Source: JADLBR01 sp964651705 (lineage in GTDB: Bacteria > Verrucomicrobiota > Verrucomicrobiia > JADLBR01). Taken from it: 64,000 nucleotides of DNA. The stretch is from positions 62,001 to 126,000 of the forward strand of contig CAZYWZ010000002.1 of assembly GCA_964651705.1 (NCBI GenBank), given 5' to 3'. Shown piece after piece: positions 8,341-17,580 of the stretch (within the stretch, counting starts at the first letter, position 1; each line of letters opens with the position of its first letter). A program made the translations under genes and the position numbers. The notes under the pieces are model-generated. The model was not told where the DNA came from. It saw only the letters and a program-made list of their open reading frames with translations, and did no database searches.

Positions 8341-8993
8341 ATCCCGTGATCGCCATCGATGGCCCCTCCGCCTCCGGCAAAAGCACCGTGGCCCGCCGCG
8401 TCGCCGCCCGCCTCGGGTTCACCTACGTGGATACCGGGGCCATGTACCGCGCCGTGACATGGCGCATCCTCCACGAGGGCATCGACCCGGCCGACGCCGA
8501 CGCCGTGGCCGACTTTGCGCGCCGCATGGACTTCCGCACCATCATCCACGAGGGGGCCACCCGCCTCGAGTGCAATGGACCCGTCAGCCCGGATGACCTG
8601 CGCTCCCCGGAGGTCTCTTCCACCGTCGCCCTCGTCGCGCGCATCCCCGCGGTCCGAGAACGGCTCGTCGCCGAACAGCGCGGCCTCGGGCCCCGCGCCC
8701 CGCTCGTCATGGAGGGCCGCGACATCGGCTCGGTCGTCTTCCCCGACACCCCGCACAAGTTCTACCTCGACGCCTCCCCCGAGGTCCGCGCCTCCCGCCG
8801 CCAGCTCCAGGGCGAGCGCGACGCCATCGATCGCCGCGACAACATCGACCGCAGCCGTACGGTCGCCCCCCTGCGCATCGCCAACGACGCCCGCGTCATC
8901 GACTCCTCGTCCCTCGCGATCGACGAGGTGGTCGATCGCGTGATCGCCCTCGCCTCCGCCGCCGGACTCGGACCCTTCCCCCCATCCCCATGA
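8337..8993 (+). CDS. cmk: Cytidylate kinase
   Basis: The GTG at 8337 overlaps the aroA stop (GTGA) and gives a 218-residue protein opening with VIAIDGPSASGKSTVARR, the P-loop of CMP kinases. FTYVDTGAMYRAVTW (CMP-binding), VMEGRDIGSVVFPD and the lid RRDNIDRSRTVAPL follow in the expected order. It phosphorylates CMP and dCMP. An aroA-cmk linkage is common in bacteria. A second GTG three codons downstream is a weaker alternative start. Confidence 0.95.
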   Translation: MNPVIAIDGPSASGKSTVARRVAARLGFTYVDTGAMYRAVTWRILHEGIDPADADAVADFARRMDFRTIIHEGATRLECNGPVSPDDLRSPEVSSTVALVARIPAVRERLVAEQRGLGPRAPLVMEGRDIGSVVFPDTPHKFYLDASPEVRASRRQLQGERDAIDRRDNIDRSRTVAPLRIANDARVIDSSSLAIDEVVDRVIALASAAGLGPFPPSP

Positions 8994-9637
8994 GCCACGA
9001 CGACGCCGGCCGCGATGCGGCACACCGCTTCTCCCCCCTCTGGTATGCCTTCGGCCACGCCGCGTTCGGGCTGATCTACCGCACCGCCTTCCGCCTCAAG
9101 GTCCACGGCCAAGAAAATGTCCCGCCCGGCGCCGGCTTCCTCATCGCCTCCAACCACGAGAGCTACCTCGATCCCCCCCTCATCGGTGTCGCGTTTCCCT
9201 ACCCCATCCATTACTTCGCCCGGAGCACCCTCTTCGATAACCGCATCCTCGGATTCCTCCTGCCCAGGGTGAACGTCCTCCCCATCGTCCAAGACAGGCC
9301 CGATGTCCGCGGCATCCGCGCCGCCATCCGCACCATCCAGGCCGGCAGGCCCCTCGTCGTCTTTCCCGAGGGCGCCCGCAGCCTCGACGGCAACCTCCAG
9401 CCCGGCCAGCCCGGCGTCGGGCTCTTCGTCGCCAAGGCCAACGCCCCCGTCCTGCCAGTCCGGATCCGCGGCGCACACGCCGCCTGGCCGCGCGGTTCCT
9501 CCCGCATCCGCCCACTCCCCGTCAGCCTCACCATCGGACGCCTCCTCGAACCGCCAAAACCCGCCCCCGGCCTCCGCGGCCAGGATGCCTACCAATCCAT
9601 CTCGGACCAGATCATGGCGGCGATCGCCGCGCTTTGA
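8990..9637 (+). CDS. plsC: 1-acyl-sn-glycerol-3-phosphate acyltransferase
   Basis: This 215-residue acyltransferase starts in an ATGA overlap with cmk. The catalytic HX4D motif appears as NHESYLD near residue 50, and the substrate-binding FPEGARS near 123. It makes phosphatidic acid from lysophosphatidic acid at the inner face of the membrane. It lacks strong transmembrane helices apart from a hydrophobic N-terminal stretch. A cmk-plsC pairing is frequent in bacterial genomes. It is the last member of the hisC-tyrA-aroA-cmk-plsC run; the next gene starts 97 bp later. Confidence 0.92.
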   Translation: MSHDDAGRDAAHRFSPLWYAFGHAAFGLIYRTAFRLKVHGQENVPPGAGFLIASNHESYLDPPLIGVAFPYPIHYFARSTLFDNRILGFLLPRVNVLPIVQDRPDVRGIRAAIRTIQAGRPLVVFPEGARSLDGNLQPGQPGVGLFVAKANAPVLPVRIRGAHAAWPRGSSRIRPLPVSLTIGRLLEPPKPAPGLRGQDAYQSISDQIMAAIAAL

Positions 9638-9734
9638 CCCATCCGATGTTGCCATGCGCCCCAGCCTCTGGTAATCTGAACCGGGCTGGGCGACAGCAAG
9701 TTGCAAGGCAGACTGCCACCCGAGCCCCACAACA

Positions 9735-12056
9735 ATGCAGGTGGTGCCCCGCATGGAACCCTCGCCGATGGACTCCCAGCTATACCTCTCCCAGATCGAC
9801 CTGATGATGGAGGGCCTCGACGAGGCCAAGAAGCTCGTCCTCAAAGGCGACATCGCCGCCGCCACCGATTGGCTAGGCGCACACCTCCGCGGCCGTCTCC
9901 GCACCTTCCGCCCCATGGCATGGCGCCACATCGACCCGGAAGATTCCCTCAAGCGGGCCGCCCTCCTCCTCGAGGGTAAGGTCGCCCTGCTCAACGCCCC
10001 CCCCGCAGAGATCGGCCGGCCCGTCAACTGGCTCGCCCGCGCCGACTCCGACCCCGAGTGGACCCAGCGCCTCGCCTCCCAGGAATGGCTCGCCCCCCTC
10101 GTCCACGCCTTCGAGCAAACCGGCGATGACCGATACGCCTCCCGCTGGCTCGAGATCGTCGAGGATTTCCTAGACCACCACGACTACGGCTGCGATGCCA
10201 TCGAGTTTGTCCCCGCCCGGCCCATGGTCTTCGCCGACTCGATGCCAGAACCCAACGGTGAGGGATTCTACAGGCTGCCCGACGGCCGCCGTTCCACCCG
10301 AGGCCCCTGGGTCGCCCCCGTCTGCGCCAGGCGCGCCAGAAGCTGGCTCCTCGGCCTCTCCCGCATCGGCGGTTCCACCCTCATCGGTACCCCCAAGCTC
10401 TTCCGCGTGCTCTCCTCCCTCGTCGGTGAGCACGCCCAGGTCCTCGTCAATAACCCCCGCGAAGAGTCGCCCTCCGATTTCGCCATCGGCGCCGCCGCCC
10501 TGCTCGAGATCGCCGTCCTCCTGCCGGAGTTCGCCTCATCGAACGCCGCCTTCGCCGTCGCCATCGAGCGCCTCGGCCACGCCACCCGTCGCCACATGTT
10601 CCCCGACGGCAGCGACGTCGAGCAATCTTTCGCCGACAACGCCGGGCTCGTCTCCCTCATCAAAGGCATCCTCGAGATCTTCGGCGATGCCCCCCGCTCC
10701 CGCCGCACCCCGCTCCAGGACGCCGCCCGGCGACGCATCCGCTTCCTCGCCTACGCCTCCACCCCGATGCGCCACATGGCCCGCATCGGACACACCTGGC
10801 ACGTCGACCTCGAATCCCTCCTGCGAGAATGGACGGACTTTTTCGAACTCGAGGACGTCCGGTTCATCGCCACCTCGGGCAAAGAGGGCGCCGAACCCCC
10901 CTCCAGCTCCGCCGCCATGCCCTTCGGCGGGTATTTCGCCATGCGCAGCGACTGGGAGAAAGACGCCCACTTCCTGCTCCTCAAGACCAGCGACTTCGGC
11001 GCCGGCCACATGCACGAGGATTGCCTCAGCCTGACCGTCACCGCGGGCGGCCGCGACCTCCTCGTCGATTCGGGTCACTATAGCCTCAACGAGACCAATG
11101 AGCGCGACCGCCTCATGAACGGCTACGCCGTCTCCAGCCACGCCCATAACACGCTCATCATCGACGGCCTCGGACAATGCCGCGCCGGCATGCGCGAGGC
11201 CGGCCAGGCGCCCGACCTCCGCGCCGCGGAGGCCACCCCGCTCCAGAACCGCTACCTCCGCGGGCAGTTCTTCGAATTCGCCGAGGGCGAATACAGCGAC
11301 GGCTACGGCGCCGGCGGCAACGTCCAGGCCCGCCACCGGCGCCGCGTCCTCTGGCTCCGCGGCCGCGGCTGGATCGTCTTCGACACCCTCCGCATCAAGG
11401 GGGAGCACGACTATTCCCTCCTGTGGCATCTCGGGCCCGATTTCCTCGAAAAGGACGTCGTCGCCAGCGAGGAGTTCATGTCCGTCTGGACCGAGTCCCC
11501 GGGACAGAACCTCGCACTCCATTTCCTCGGCGGCGCACCCGTCCGCATCGACCTCTTCCGCGGTCAGGAATCCCCGCCGCGCGGCTGGTGCTTCCGCGCC
11601 TATGGCGAGCGCGTCCCGAAGACCGATGTCCACGTCGGTTGGCGCGGCGAGGACAACCAGATCATCGCCACCTTCATCCAGCCCTACAGCCCCGAGAGCC
11701 GCCTGGCCGGACCCGTGCACGCATCGGTCGGCCCCGAGGGCGACACCCTCGGATTCCAGATCGATTTCGAGGATGGCATCACCTTTGAGGGGATCGCCGC
11801 GATCGGCCCCACCTCCCTTTCCGTCGCCGGACTTTCCGGGACGGCGGAACTCGTCATCACCGCCCGCCTCAAGGACGAACCCACCTGCGCCGGCATCATC
11901 GGCGCCGAGGGATTCCCCCTGGGCAAGCGCGTCGCCAACGGGGATGTCGAGGCAAGGCACAAGGCGGGTGGCGATTGGGAATCTCGCGAGTTCGACGCCA
12001 TGTTCGCCCTGGGCGGGGGACCCTCCTCCCCCGTGGAGTCCCTCAGGGCCCGGTGA
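9735..12056 (+). CDS. Heparinase II/III-family protein
   Basis: This protein of up to 773 residues has a helical N-terminal half, which in this family is an (alpha/alpha) toroid, and a beta-sandwich C-terminal half. The strongest evidence is FGAGHMHEDCLSLTV, LLVDSGHYSLNE and SHAHNTLIIDGLGQCR, the catalytic-site and His-Asn pattern of heparinase II/III lyases. No signal peptide is seen, so it may be cytoplasmic, unlike most secreted lyases. Family members act on uronic acid polysaccharides such as heparin or alginate; the substrate here cannot be told. ATGs at 9735, 9753 and 9768 are possible, and AGGTGG lies 8 bp before the second. The 3' end overlaps tolC by 14 bp. Confidence 0.78.
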   Translation: MQVVPRMEPSPMDSQLYLSQIDLMMEGLDEAKKLVLKGDIAAATDWLGAHLRGRLRTFRPMAWRHIDPEDSLKRAALLLEGKVALLNAPPAEIGRPVNWLARADSDPEWTQRLASQEWLAPLVHAFEQTGDDRYASRWLEIVEDFLDHHDYGCDAIEFVPARPMVFADSMPEPNGEGFYRLPDGRRSTRGPWVAPVCARRARSWLLGLSRIGGSTLIGTPKLFRVLSSLVGEHAQVLVNNPREESPSDFAIGAAALLEIAVLLPEFASSNAAFAVAIERLGHATRRHMFPDGSDVEQSFADNAGLVSLIKGILEIFGDAPRSRRTPLQDAARRRIRFLAYASTPMRHMARIGHTWHVDLESLLREWTDFFELEDVRFIATSGKEGAEPPSSSAAMPFGGYFAMRSDWEKDAHFLLLKTSDFGAGHMHEDCLSLTVTAGGRDLLVDSGHYSLNETNERDRLMNGYAVSSHAHNTLIIDGLGQCRAGMREAGQAPDLRAAEATPLQNRYLRGQFFEFAEGEYSDGYGAGGNVQARHRRRVLWLRGRGWIVFDTLRIKGEHDYSLLWHLGPDFLEKDVVASEEFMSVWTESPGQNLALHFLGGAPVRIDLFRGQESPPRGWCFRAYGERVPKTDVHVGWRGEDNQIIATFIQPYSPESRLAGPVHASVGPEGDTLGFQIDFEDGITFEGIAAIGPTSLSVAGLSGTAELVITARLKDEPTCAGIIGAEGFPLGKRVANGDVEARHKAGGDWESREFDAMFALGGGPSSPVESLRAR

Positions 12057-13548
12057 AGACGATGTCCAGCCGCATCGGCAGGGTCCCCTCCCGGTGCGCC
12101 AGCTCCACCACCGACTTCTGCCAGTCCGCGTAAGCCCGGAGTTCATTGCTCCTCGCGAAGGCCAGATCCCGCTGCAGCTGCGCCACCACGAAAGTCGTCG
12201 ATGCGCCCGCGTTGAGTTTCTCCTGCTCCGCCATCAGCGACTCGTACGCGAACTGCCGCGCCTCGCGCGCCGCATCCACCTTCTTCTGGTTGGCGAGCAC
12301 CGCCTGCGCGGCATTGTCCACCTCCACGATGATATCCTGCTCCAGCTGCTTGACCGCCAATACGGCCCGCTCTTCCTCCAGTTCCGCCCGCCGCTTCTTG
12401 CCGCGCTCCTCGCTCATGCCCAGCGGGATCGTGACGGCCACCCCGACCGACCAGACCCGATCGTATGCGTCCACCGTCGTCTCATAGGACTCGTCCAGTG
12501 AGTTCTCCAACCCCAGCAGCGAATAGCCGCCGAACGCATTCACGTAGGGCAACAGCGCGTTCTTTGCCCTGCGCAGGCGGATGCCCGACTGCTCCAGCCG
12601 CTTCCGTCTCTCCGTCAGGTCGGGACGATACTCCAGCGCGTGCACCACATTCAGTACGGGATCCGCGAACGAGGGCACCGGCGGCAGCTCGCTCGGCAGC
12701 AGTCGGGTCTGGAGGTACGGCCCCATGTCCCGGAACATCAGCCGCTTCAGGTCGTTCTCGGCCTCGCGATGGGCCCGCTCCGCCTCGATCACGTTCTGCG
12801 TCTGATTCGCCACCTCGGTCCTCGCCTGCGAGACGTCCAGGGGCGACATCACGCCGATCTGCAGCCGATCCTCGTTGTCTTTGAGCAGCTGCGCGGCCAG
12901 GTCCAGCGCCTCCTGCCTCGCCTTCAGGTTGTCCTTGCGGAACATCAGCTCCACGTAGGCGTTCAGCACGTCCGCCACCGTCCGGCTCACCTGATACTGA
13001 AACTCCGCGTCGGCCGCCTCCACCCCTTTGCGCGCGATCCGGATGTCCGCCATCTGCACCCCGAACCCCGCGTCCCGCAACAGCGGCTGGGTCAGCGTGA
13101 TCCCAAAGTCGGTGCTCCATCGGCTCTGGAAGTTCGCCGCAATACCCTCCCGGTTGTTCGCCCCAGAAAAAATGTTGTACGACAGGCCTGTGGGCAGCAC
13201 CCCGTCCAGGGAACCCTCGTATCGCGTGTACTCGTTCTCGTCCGAGCGCCGGCCGCTGGGTATCCGGTCCGCCGGGAAAATCGGCGAGGTCGCATCCTCC
13301 CATTCGGCCGACATGTCCCACGACGGCTCGAAACGCCCACGGGCCGTCATCCAATCGGCCCGCTCCAGCTGGGGGGCGATCCGGTCGACGGTGAGTTCCA
13401 GATTCTGTTCCAGCGCCCGGGCGATGCAGTCCTTCGGGCCGACCGTCATCACCGGCGTCCCCCACCCCGCCACATTGGGCTGCCCGAGCAGGGTCGCGCC
13501 CGCCGCCAGGGCCACCACGATCACGGCTCTGAAGAGGACGCGCGCCAT
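12043..13548 (-). CDS. TolC-family outer-membrane channel protein
   Basis: This 501-residue protein has a signal peptide (MARVLFRAVIVVALAAGATLLG) and two homologous halves of long amphipathic helices typical of outer-membrane efflux proteins. Examples are the KARQEALDLAAQLLKDNEDRLQIGVMSPLDV repeat and, in the second half, EARQFAYESLMAEQEKLNAGAST. TolC-type trimers form the exit duct for type I secretion or RND/ABC efflux. No partner pump or adaptor is nearby. I chose the ATG at 13548 over an in-frame one at 13578. AGGGAGG sits 4 bp upstream and the longer form would overlap obg. Confidence 0.88.
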   Translation of the reverse strand: MARVLFRAVIVVALAAGATLLGQPNVAGWGTPVMTVGPKDCIARALEQNLELTVDRIAPQLERADWMTARGRFEPSWDMSAEWEDATSPIFPADRIPSGRRSDENEYTRYEGSLDGVLPTGLSYNIFSGANNREGIAANFQSRWSTDFGITLTQPLLRDAGFGVQMADIRIARKGVEAADAEFQYQVSRTVADVLNAYVELMFRKDNLKARQEALDLAAQLLKDNEDRLQIGVMSPLDVSQARTEVANQTQNVIEAERAHREAENDLKRLMFRDMGPYLQTRLLPSELPPVPSFADPVLNVVHALEYRPDLTERRKRLEQSGIRLRRAKNALLPYVNAFGGYSLLGLENSLDESYETTVDAYDRVWSVGVAVTIPLGMSEERGKKRRAELEEERAVLAVKQLEQDIIVEVDNAAQAVLANQKKVDAAREARQFAYESLMAEQEKLNAGASTTFVVAQLQRDLAFARSNELRAYADWQKSVVELAHREGTLPMRLDIVFTGP

Positions 13549-13561
13549 CGAGCCTCCCTGT

Positions 13562-14638
13562 CTAAACGCCCCGCCCAAAATTGCCAGCCAGTTCCCGCAT
13601 CCATCCCGCCAGCGCGACCTTGAGCTCCGCGATCCCCTCCCGGCACTCCGCCGATATCGGGATCACCCGGCAGCGATGCCGGCGGCGGAACGCCTTCAGC
13701 CGCGCGCCGGCCTCCGGGAGATCCATCTTGTTCGCCACCACGAGAAAGGCCTTCTCCGCCATTCCCCGCCCATGCTGCTTGAGCTCCTGCCGCAATAGCC
13801 GGAAATCCTCGCCAGGATCGCGCCCCTCCGAACCCGCCATGTCCAAAACAAACAGCAGCACGCGGCAGCGCTCGATGTGCCGGAGAAACTCGTGCCCGAG
13901 GCCGACGCCCCGGAACGCCCCCTCCACCAGCCCCGGCACGTCCGCCACGGTATACCGCTGCCACGTCTCCGCCATCTGCACGATCCCCAGATGCGGCTCC
14001 AGCGTCGTGAAAGGATACGCCGCCACCCGCGGCCGCGCCGCGGAAATCGCCCGCAGCAACGTCGACTTCCCCGCGTTCGGAAAACCCACCAACCCGAAAT
14101 CCGCGATCGTCTTCAGCTCCAGAAAAAACCGCCCCGACTGACCCTCCTCGCCCGGTTCGCACTCCGTGGGCGCCCGATTCGTCGCCGACTTGAATTGGGC
14201 GTTGCCCCGCCCGCCACGCCCACCCCGGCAAAGCACGAAACGCGCCCCGTCCTCCACCAGATCCTGTACCACCGGAAGCCCATCGCGCTCCGGATCCGGG
14301 CGGCCGCCACCCGCCACCGCACCCTCCCCCTCAACCGGGCCGGGCAACCGATATACCACCGTGCCGGGCGGCACCTTCACCACCACCGCCACCGCGCTCC
14401 GCCCGTGCTTCCCGCTCCCCTGCCCGTTCGCCCCCCGCTTGCCCTTCACCAGCGGCGCGTACTTCAGGCTCGCGAGATCCGACACGTTCCGGTCCGCCTG
14501 CAAGATGATGTCCCCCCCACGGCCCCCGTCCCCCCCATCCGGCCCACCCCGCGGCTCAAACGTCTCCCTCCGGAAACTCCGGCACCCGTTCCCGCCGTCC
14601 CCGGCCATCGCGGTTATCGTCACGCAATCGACAAACAC
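13562..14638 (-). CDS. obg: Obg/CgtA ribosome-assembly GTPase
   Basis: This 358-residue protein has the glycine-rich Obg fold in residues 1-180 (GDGGNGC, GGPDGGDGGRGGDI, GRGGRGNAQF). A G domain follows, with P-loop GFPNAGKS at 185-192, switch FTTLEPHLG, DVPGL and NKMD near 303. It binds the 50S subunit and couples GTP and ppGpp levels to ribosome maturation and growth. It lacks the extra C-terminal OCT domain. The segment GPVEGEGAVAGGGRPDPERD is a loop insertion in the Obg fold. Transcription probably continues into tolC 13 bp downstream. Confidence 0.96.
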   Translation of the reverse strand: MFVDCVTITAMAGDGGNGCRSFRRETFEPRGGPDGGDGGRGGDIILQADRNVSDLASLKYAPLVKGKRGANGQGSGKHGRSAVAVVVKVPPGTVVYRLPGPVEGEGAVAGGGRPDPERDGLPVVQDLVEDGARFVLCRGGRGGRGNAQFKSATNRAPTECEPGEEGQSGRFFLELKTIADFGLVGFPNAGKSTLLRAISAARPRVAAYPFTTLEPHLGIVQMAETWQRYTVADVPGLVEGAFRGVGLGHEFLRHIERCRVLLFVLDMAGSEGRDPGEDFRLLRQELKQHGRGMAEKAFLVVANKMDLPEAGARLKAFRRRHRCRVIPISAECREGIAELKVALAGWMRELAGNFGRGV

Positions 14639-14710
14639 CAGCCTCGCTCCTCATTGCCGCCCCACGACGACCGTTGACCTGCCGCCGCAGGGCTCCACAT
14701 TCCTATTGCC

Positions 14711-16684
14711 GTGTTCAACGCGCTGCAAAACGTCTTGATTCCCGACGCCTGGCAGATGGAGGCCATCTCGGCACTCCGCAACGGCTCCGATGTCATCATC
14801 GATGCCCCGACCGGCGCGGGCAAGACCTTCGTTTTCGAAAAATTCGTCGAGGGCGGGGCCTGCGGCCGCAAGGCCTACTACACCGTCCCCACCCGCGCGC
14901 TGGCCAATGACAAATTCGCCGAGTGGCGCTCCCGGGACTGGAGGGTCGGCATCATGACGGGCGACGTCTCCTACGCCACCGACTCCCCCGTCGTCGTGGC
15001 CACCCTGGAGGCCGCGCAGGGTGCCCTCCGCGATGGCGGTGACGCCAGGACCGTCGTGATCGATGAATACCAGTGGATCGCCGACCCCGCCCGTGGCAAC
15101 CACTACGAGGGCGCCATCATCTCGTTGCCGAAGAGTGTCCAGCTCCTGCTCCTCAGCGGCTGCGTCTCCAACCCCGACGAGATCGGCGCATGGCTCCGCC
15201 AACTGGGGCGCGAGGCACGCGTCGTGCGACACGCGGAACGTCCCGTCCCCATCGAGGAGGTCGATCTCGACGACCTCGCCCGGCGTCCGCCCTCTGGCAT
15301 CACGGGCTATTGGCCCACCCGCATCGCGGCGGCACTCCGCGACGACCTCGGCCCCATCCTCGTCTTCGCGCCCCACCGGCAGGATGCGGAAAGACTCGCC
15401 CGCCAACTCGCCCGCGCCCTCCCCACCCCCGATCCGCTCCCGCTCAACGATGCCCAAAGGGCCCTCCTCGGCACCGGCCTCGAGCGCCTCATCGCCTCCC
15501 GGATCGCGTATCATCACAGCGGACTCAGCTACGACCAGCGCGCCGGCCTCATCGAACCCCTCGCCAAAGCCGGCCAACTCAGGGTCGTCGTCGCTACCCT
15601 CGGCCTCAGCGCCGGCATCAATTTCTCGCTCCGGTCGGTCCTCATCACCCGCGACCGCTTCTCCGCGGAAGGCATCGAAAACGAGATCGCCCCGCACGAG
15701 CTTCTCCAGATGATCGGGCGCGCCGGTCGCCGCGGTCTCGACGAAACCGGATACCTCCTCGCATGCCACGACTCGCCCCGGCTTGGCCAGGCGCGCCCCC
15801 TTCGCCTCCGCCGCGCCCACGCCCTCCCCTGGGCATCCCTGCTGCGCCTCGCCGCCAATGGCGAGGACCTCCGCCTCGCCGCACCCCGATTCGCCAAGAG
15901 CCTTCTCACCCGAGAACCCCCGCGGATGGGCGTCGAGCACACCGCCGCCATCGCCGCCGAAGACCTCCCCTGCCACCTCGCCACCGACACCGCCCGCGCG
16001 CGCCTGGTCCGCCGCACCCGCCGCCCCTTCCGCGCCTGCGCCACCTGCCCACGCAGACAGGAATGCCTCTCCCTGGGCCCGGAACCCACCCTCCTCTGGC
16101 AGTGGACCCGCATCGGCCTCCTCGACCGCGACCTCCGCCTCACCGGACGCGGACGCATCGCCTCCGGTTTCCTCGGCCCCGAGGGGCTCGCCATCGCCGC
16201 CGCCGTCGAAGATCCCCATTACCCCAAGGAAGAACTGCTCCTCGATCTCGCCAACCTCTTCGCCGGCGAGCGATTCTGCGCCGACGAACCCCGCTGGTCC
16301 GGTCGCCTCGCCATCGCCTGCCTCAAGGCCTACGGACGATTTTCCATCGAGGGCTACCTCACCTTCGGCATCCCCCCCCAATACGGCGCCGGCGGCGGCG
16401 CCGTCCTCCGCGAATTGCTCGAGGGCGACCGGCGCCGCGGGCAACTCACCACCGACCATTCCGGCGTCGGCGACATCGATCGCCTCCTCACCGACTGGCG
16501 CAGCCTCATCCGCCAGATCGCCGCCGCCCCGGGATCCGATAACCCCGAGTGGAATAGCCTCCAGGCACTCGCCGCGCAACGCCTCGGCCCGACCGATCGC
16601 GCCGAACCCCCCATCACCAGATTGCCCGCCCTCACCCCAGAACAGCGCCGCCCCGCCTCCCACCGCCTCCGGTGGACGCGATAG
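14711..16684 (+). CDS. Ski2-like DExH helicase with C-terminal cysteine cluster
   Basis: This 657-residue superfamily 2 helicase starts at a GTG. Motif I is APTGAGKT (residues 32-39), motif II DEYQ (118-121), motif III LLLSGCVSN, and motif VI QMIGRAGRRGLDETG. The arrangement is that of Ski2/Mtr4/HelY-type RNA or DNA helicases. After the motor comes CATCPRRQECL (Cys-x2-Cys-x5-Cys), which may bind zinc or join an iron-sulfur site; a fourth ligand is not obvious. The usual DEVH or DEAH box is replaced by DEYQ. It is divergent from obg, with 72 bp between the starts. Its substrate is unknown. Confidence 0.82.
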   Translation: MFNALQNVLIPDAWQMEAISALRNGSDVIIDAPTGAGKTFVFEKFVEGGACGRKAYYTVPTRALANDKFAEWRSRDWRVGIMTGDVSYATDSPVVVATLEAAQGALRDGGDARTVVIDEYQWIADPARGNHYEGAIISLPKSVQLLLLSGCVSNPDEIGAWLRQLGREARVVRHAERPVPIEEVDLDDLARRPPSGITGYWPTRIAAALRDDLGPILVFAPHRQDAERLARQLARALPTPDPLPLNDAQRALLGTGLERLIASRIAYHHSGLSYDQRAGLIEPLAKAGQLRVVVATLGLSAGINFSLRSVLITRDRFSAEGIENEIAPHELLQMIGRAGRRGLDETGYLLACHDSPRLGQARPLRLRRAHALPWASLLRLAANGEDLRLAAPRFAKSLLTREPPRMGVEHTAAIAAEDLPCHLATDTARARLVRRTRRPFRACATCPRRQECLSLGPEPTLLWQWTRIGLLDRDLRLTGRGRIASGFLGPEGLAIAAAVEDPHYPKEELLLDLANLFAGERFCADEPRWSGRLAIACLKAYGRFSIEGYLTFGIPPQYGAGGGAVLRELLEGDRRRGQLTTDHSGVGDIDRLLTDWRSLIRQIAAAPGSDNPEWNSLQALAAQRLGPTDRAEPPITRLPALTPEQRRPASHRLRWTR

Positions 16685-16693
16685 CCCGCACGG

Positions 16694-17158
16694 CTATCCG
16701 GAAACAAACTCCTCGGCCGAAAGCACGCGCATGTCGTGCCGGAGCAATGAACCAAAGTGCCTCCTGTTCTCCGTCACGATCACCCCCGCCTTCATGTGGA
16801 TCGCCACCTCGCCTATGTGCTCGTCATAGATGCGCCCGCCAACGACCTTGTCCCTCGCCGCCCTGCGCAGAAACTCCCGCCCCCGAGAGCCAGGCAACCC
16901 CCCGATCTCAAATCGCGGGAATACCCCCTCCTCCAGCAGCGCCATCGCGTCGCCCGGACTCAGCCGATACTCCTCCGGCAACCTCGTCCCCACCGAGTAA
17001 AATTCGAGACAGCAATGCCACGCCGTGCACGCCTGGGCCACCCGCCCACCCGCCACAGCACCCATCGCCGTAAACGCATGCCGCGATGCGGGACCAAAAT
17101 CCACGAGACCCGCAAGAAGCACGCTCGTGTCAAAAAACACCCTCCTCACCATGGCCAT
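16694..17158 (-). CDS. PIN-domain toxin (VapC-like)
   Basis: This 154-residue protein opens MVRRVFFDTSVLLAGLVD, with the first acidic PIN residue at Asp10. WHCCLEFYSVGT, GGRIYDEHIGEVAIHMKAG and the late VTENRRHF match the VapC core, in which four acidic residues coordinate Mg for RNA cleavage. It overlaps the upstream AbrB-type antitoxin gene by 13 bp, the usual order for a vapBC operon. The RNA target cannot be predicted from sequence. Confidence 0.88.
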   Translation of the reverse strand: MAMVRRVFFDTSVLLAGLVDFGPASRHAFTAMGAVAGGRVAQACTAWHCCLEFYSVGTRLPEEYRLSPGDAMALLEEGVFPRFEIGGLPGSRGREFLRRAARDKVVGGRIYDEHIGEVAIHMKAGVIVTENRRHFGSLLRHDMRVLSAEEFVSG

Positions 17159-17397
17159 CGATCGCGCTCCGCCTCCACCACACCCGCGATGTCGATCTCT
17201 CGCACACCCGCCGCCCGGGGTCTCGCCACCAGTCGGCCCCCGACCCTCACCAGCTCCGGCCCCGGCACGTCTCGCACCAGCCGCACCTCCCCCCCCTCAA
17301 GCCGCACCTCAAGCGCCGTCCCGGGCCCAAAGCCCGCCGCCTCGCGTATCGCCGCAGGAATCACCACCCGGCCTGCCTTGTCAATGGTAGTCTGCAT
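17146..17397 (-). CDS. AbrB/MazE-type antitoxin (VapB-like)
   Basis: This 83-residue protein begins MQTTIDKAGRVVIPAAIR, the swapped-hairpin AbrB DNA-binding signature. It continues through LEVRLEGGEVRLVRD to a charged C-terminal tail that would wrap the PIN toxin. The longer open frame back to 17532 was rejected because it runs through repeat DNA and the domain starts exactly at this ATG. The start codon lies at the edge of an 18-bp perfect palindrome, a likely site for autorepression. Confidence 0.88.
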   Translation of the reverse strand: MQTTIDKAGRVVIPAAIREAAGFGPGTALEVRLEGGEVRLVRDVPGPELVRVGGRLVARPRAAGVREIDIAGVVEAERDRWPW

Positions 17398-17413
17398 GCC
17401 ATTATAATGGCAT
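17396..17413. promoter_or_regulatory. 18-bp perfect palindrome at the antitoxin start, likely operator
   Basis: ATGCCATTATAATGGCAT is self-complementary over all 18 bases. Its right end on the minus strand overlaps the antitoxin start codon, and its centre contains TATAAT. AbrB-type antitoxins commonly bind palindromes at their own promoter. The TATAAT is only 3 bases from the start codon, so if it is the -10 box the transcript would be leaderless. Confidence 0.6.
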
Positions 17414-17477
17414 ATCTGAGCCTCGCCGTCAAAGGTCTCCCGATGGCCCGCGGGGCAGACATTCTTATCTGCCCTCA

Positions 17478-17510
17478 AATTCTGTAGCAGGCCGCCTATG
17501 CCAGGCGGTT
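17478..17510. repeat. Hairpin repeat shared with 4702-4734
   Basis: AATTCTGTAGCAGGCCGCCT and the following TATGCCAGGCGG match the hairpin pair downstream of the CDGSH gene. It lies upstream of the vapBC pair, in front of the lipoprotein gene. Confidence 0.6.
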
Positions 17511-17580
17511 GCGCGAGCCGGGGATGCGACATCCTAGCAGCCTGCGGGACGACGGAAAGCCTCCCGGTGGATGACGCGGG

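Noticed and set aside
12043..12056. Frameshift at the convergent end of the heparinase-like and tolC genes
   Set aside because: Both proteins have plausible C termini; a 14-bp convergent overlap is unremarkable.
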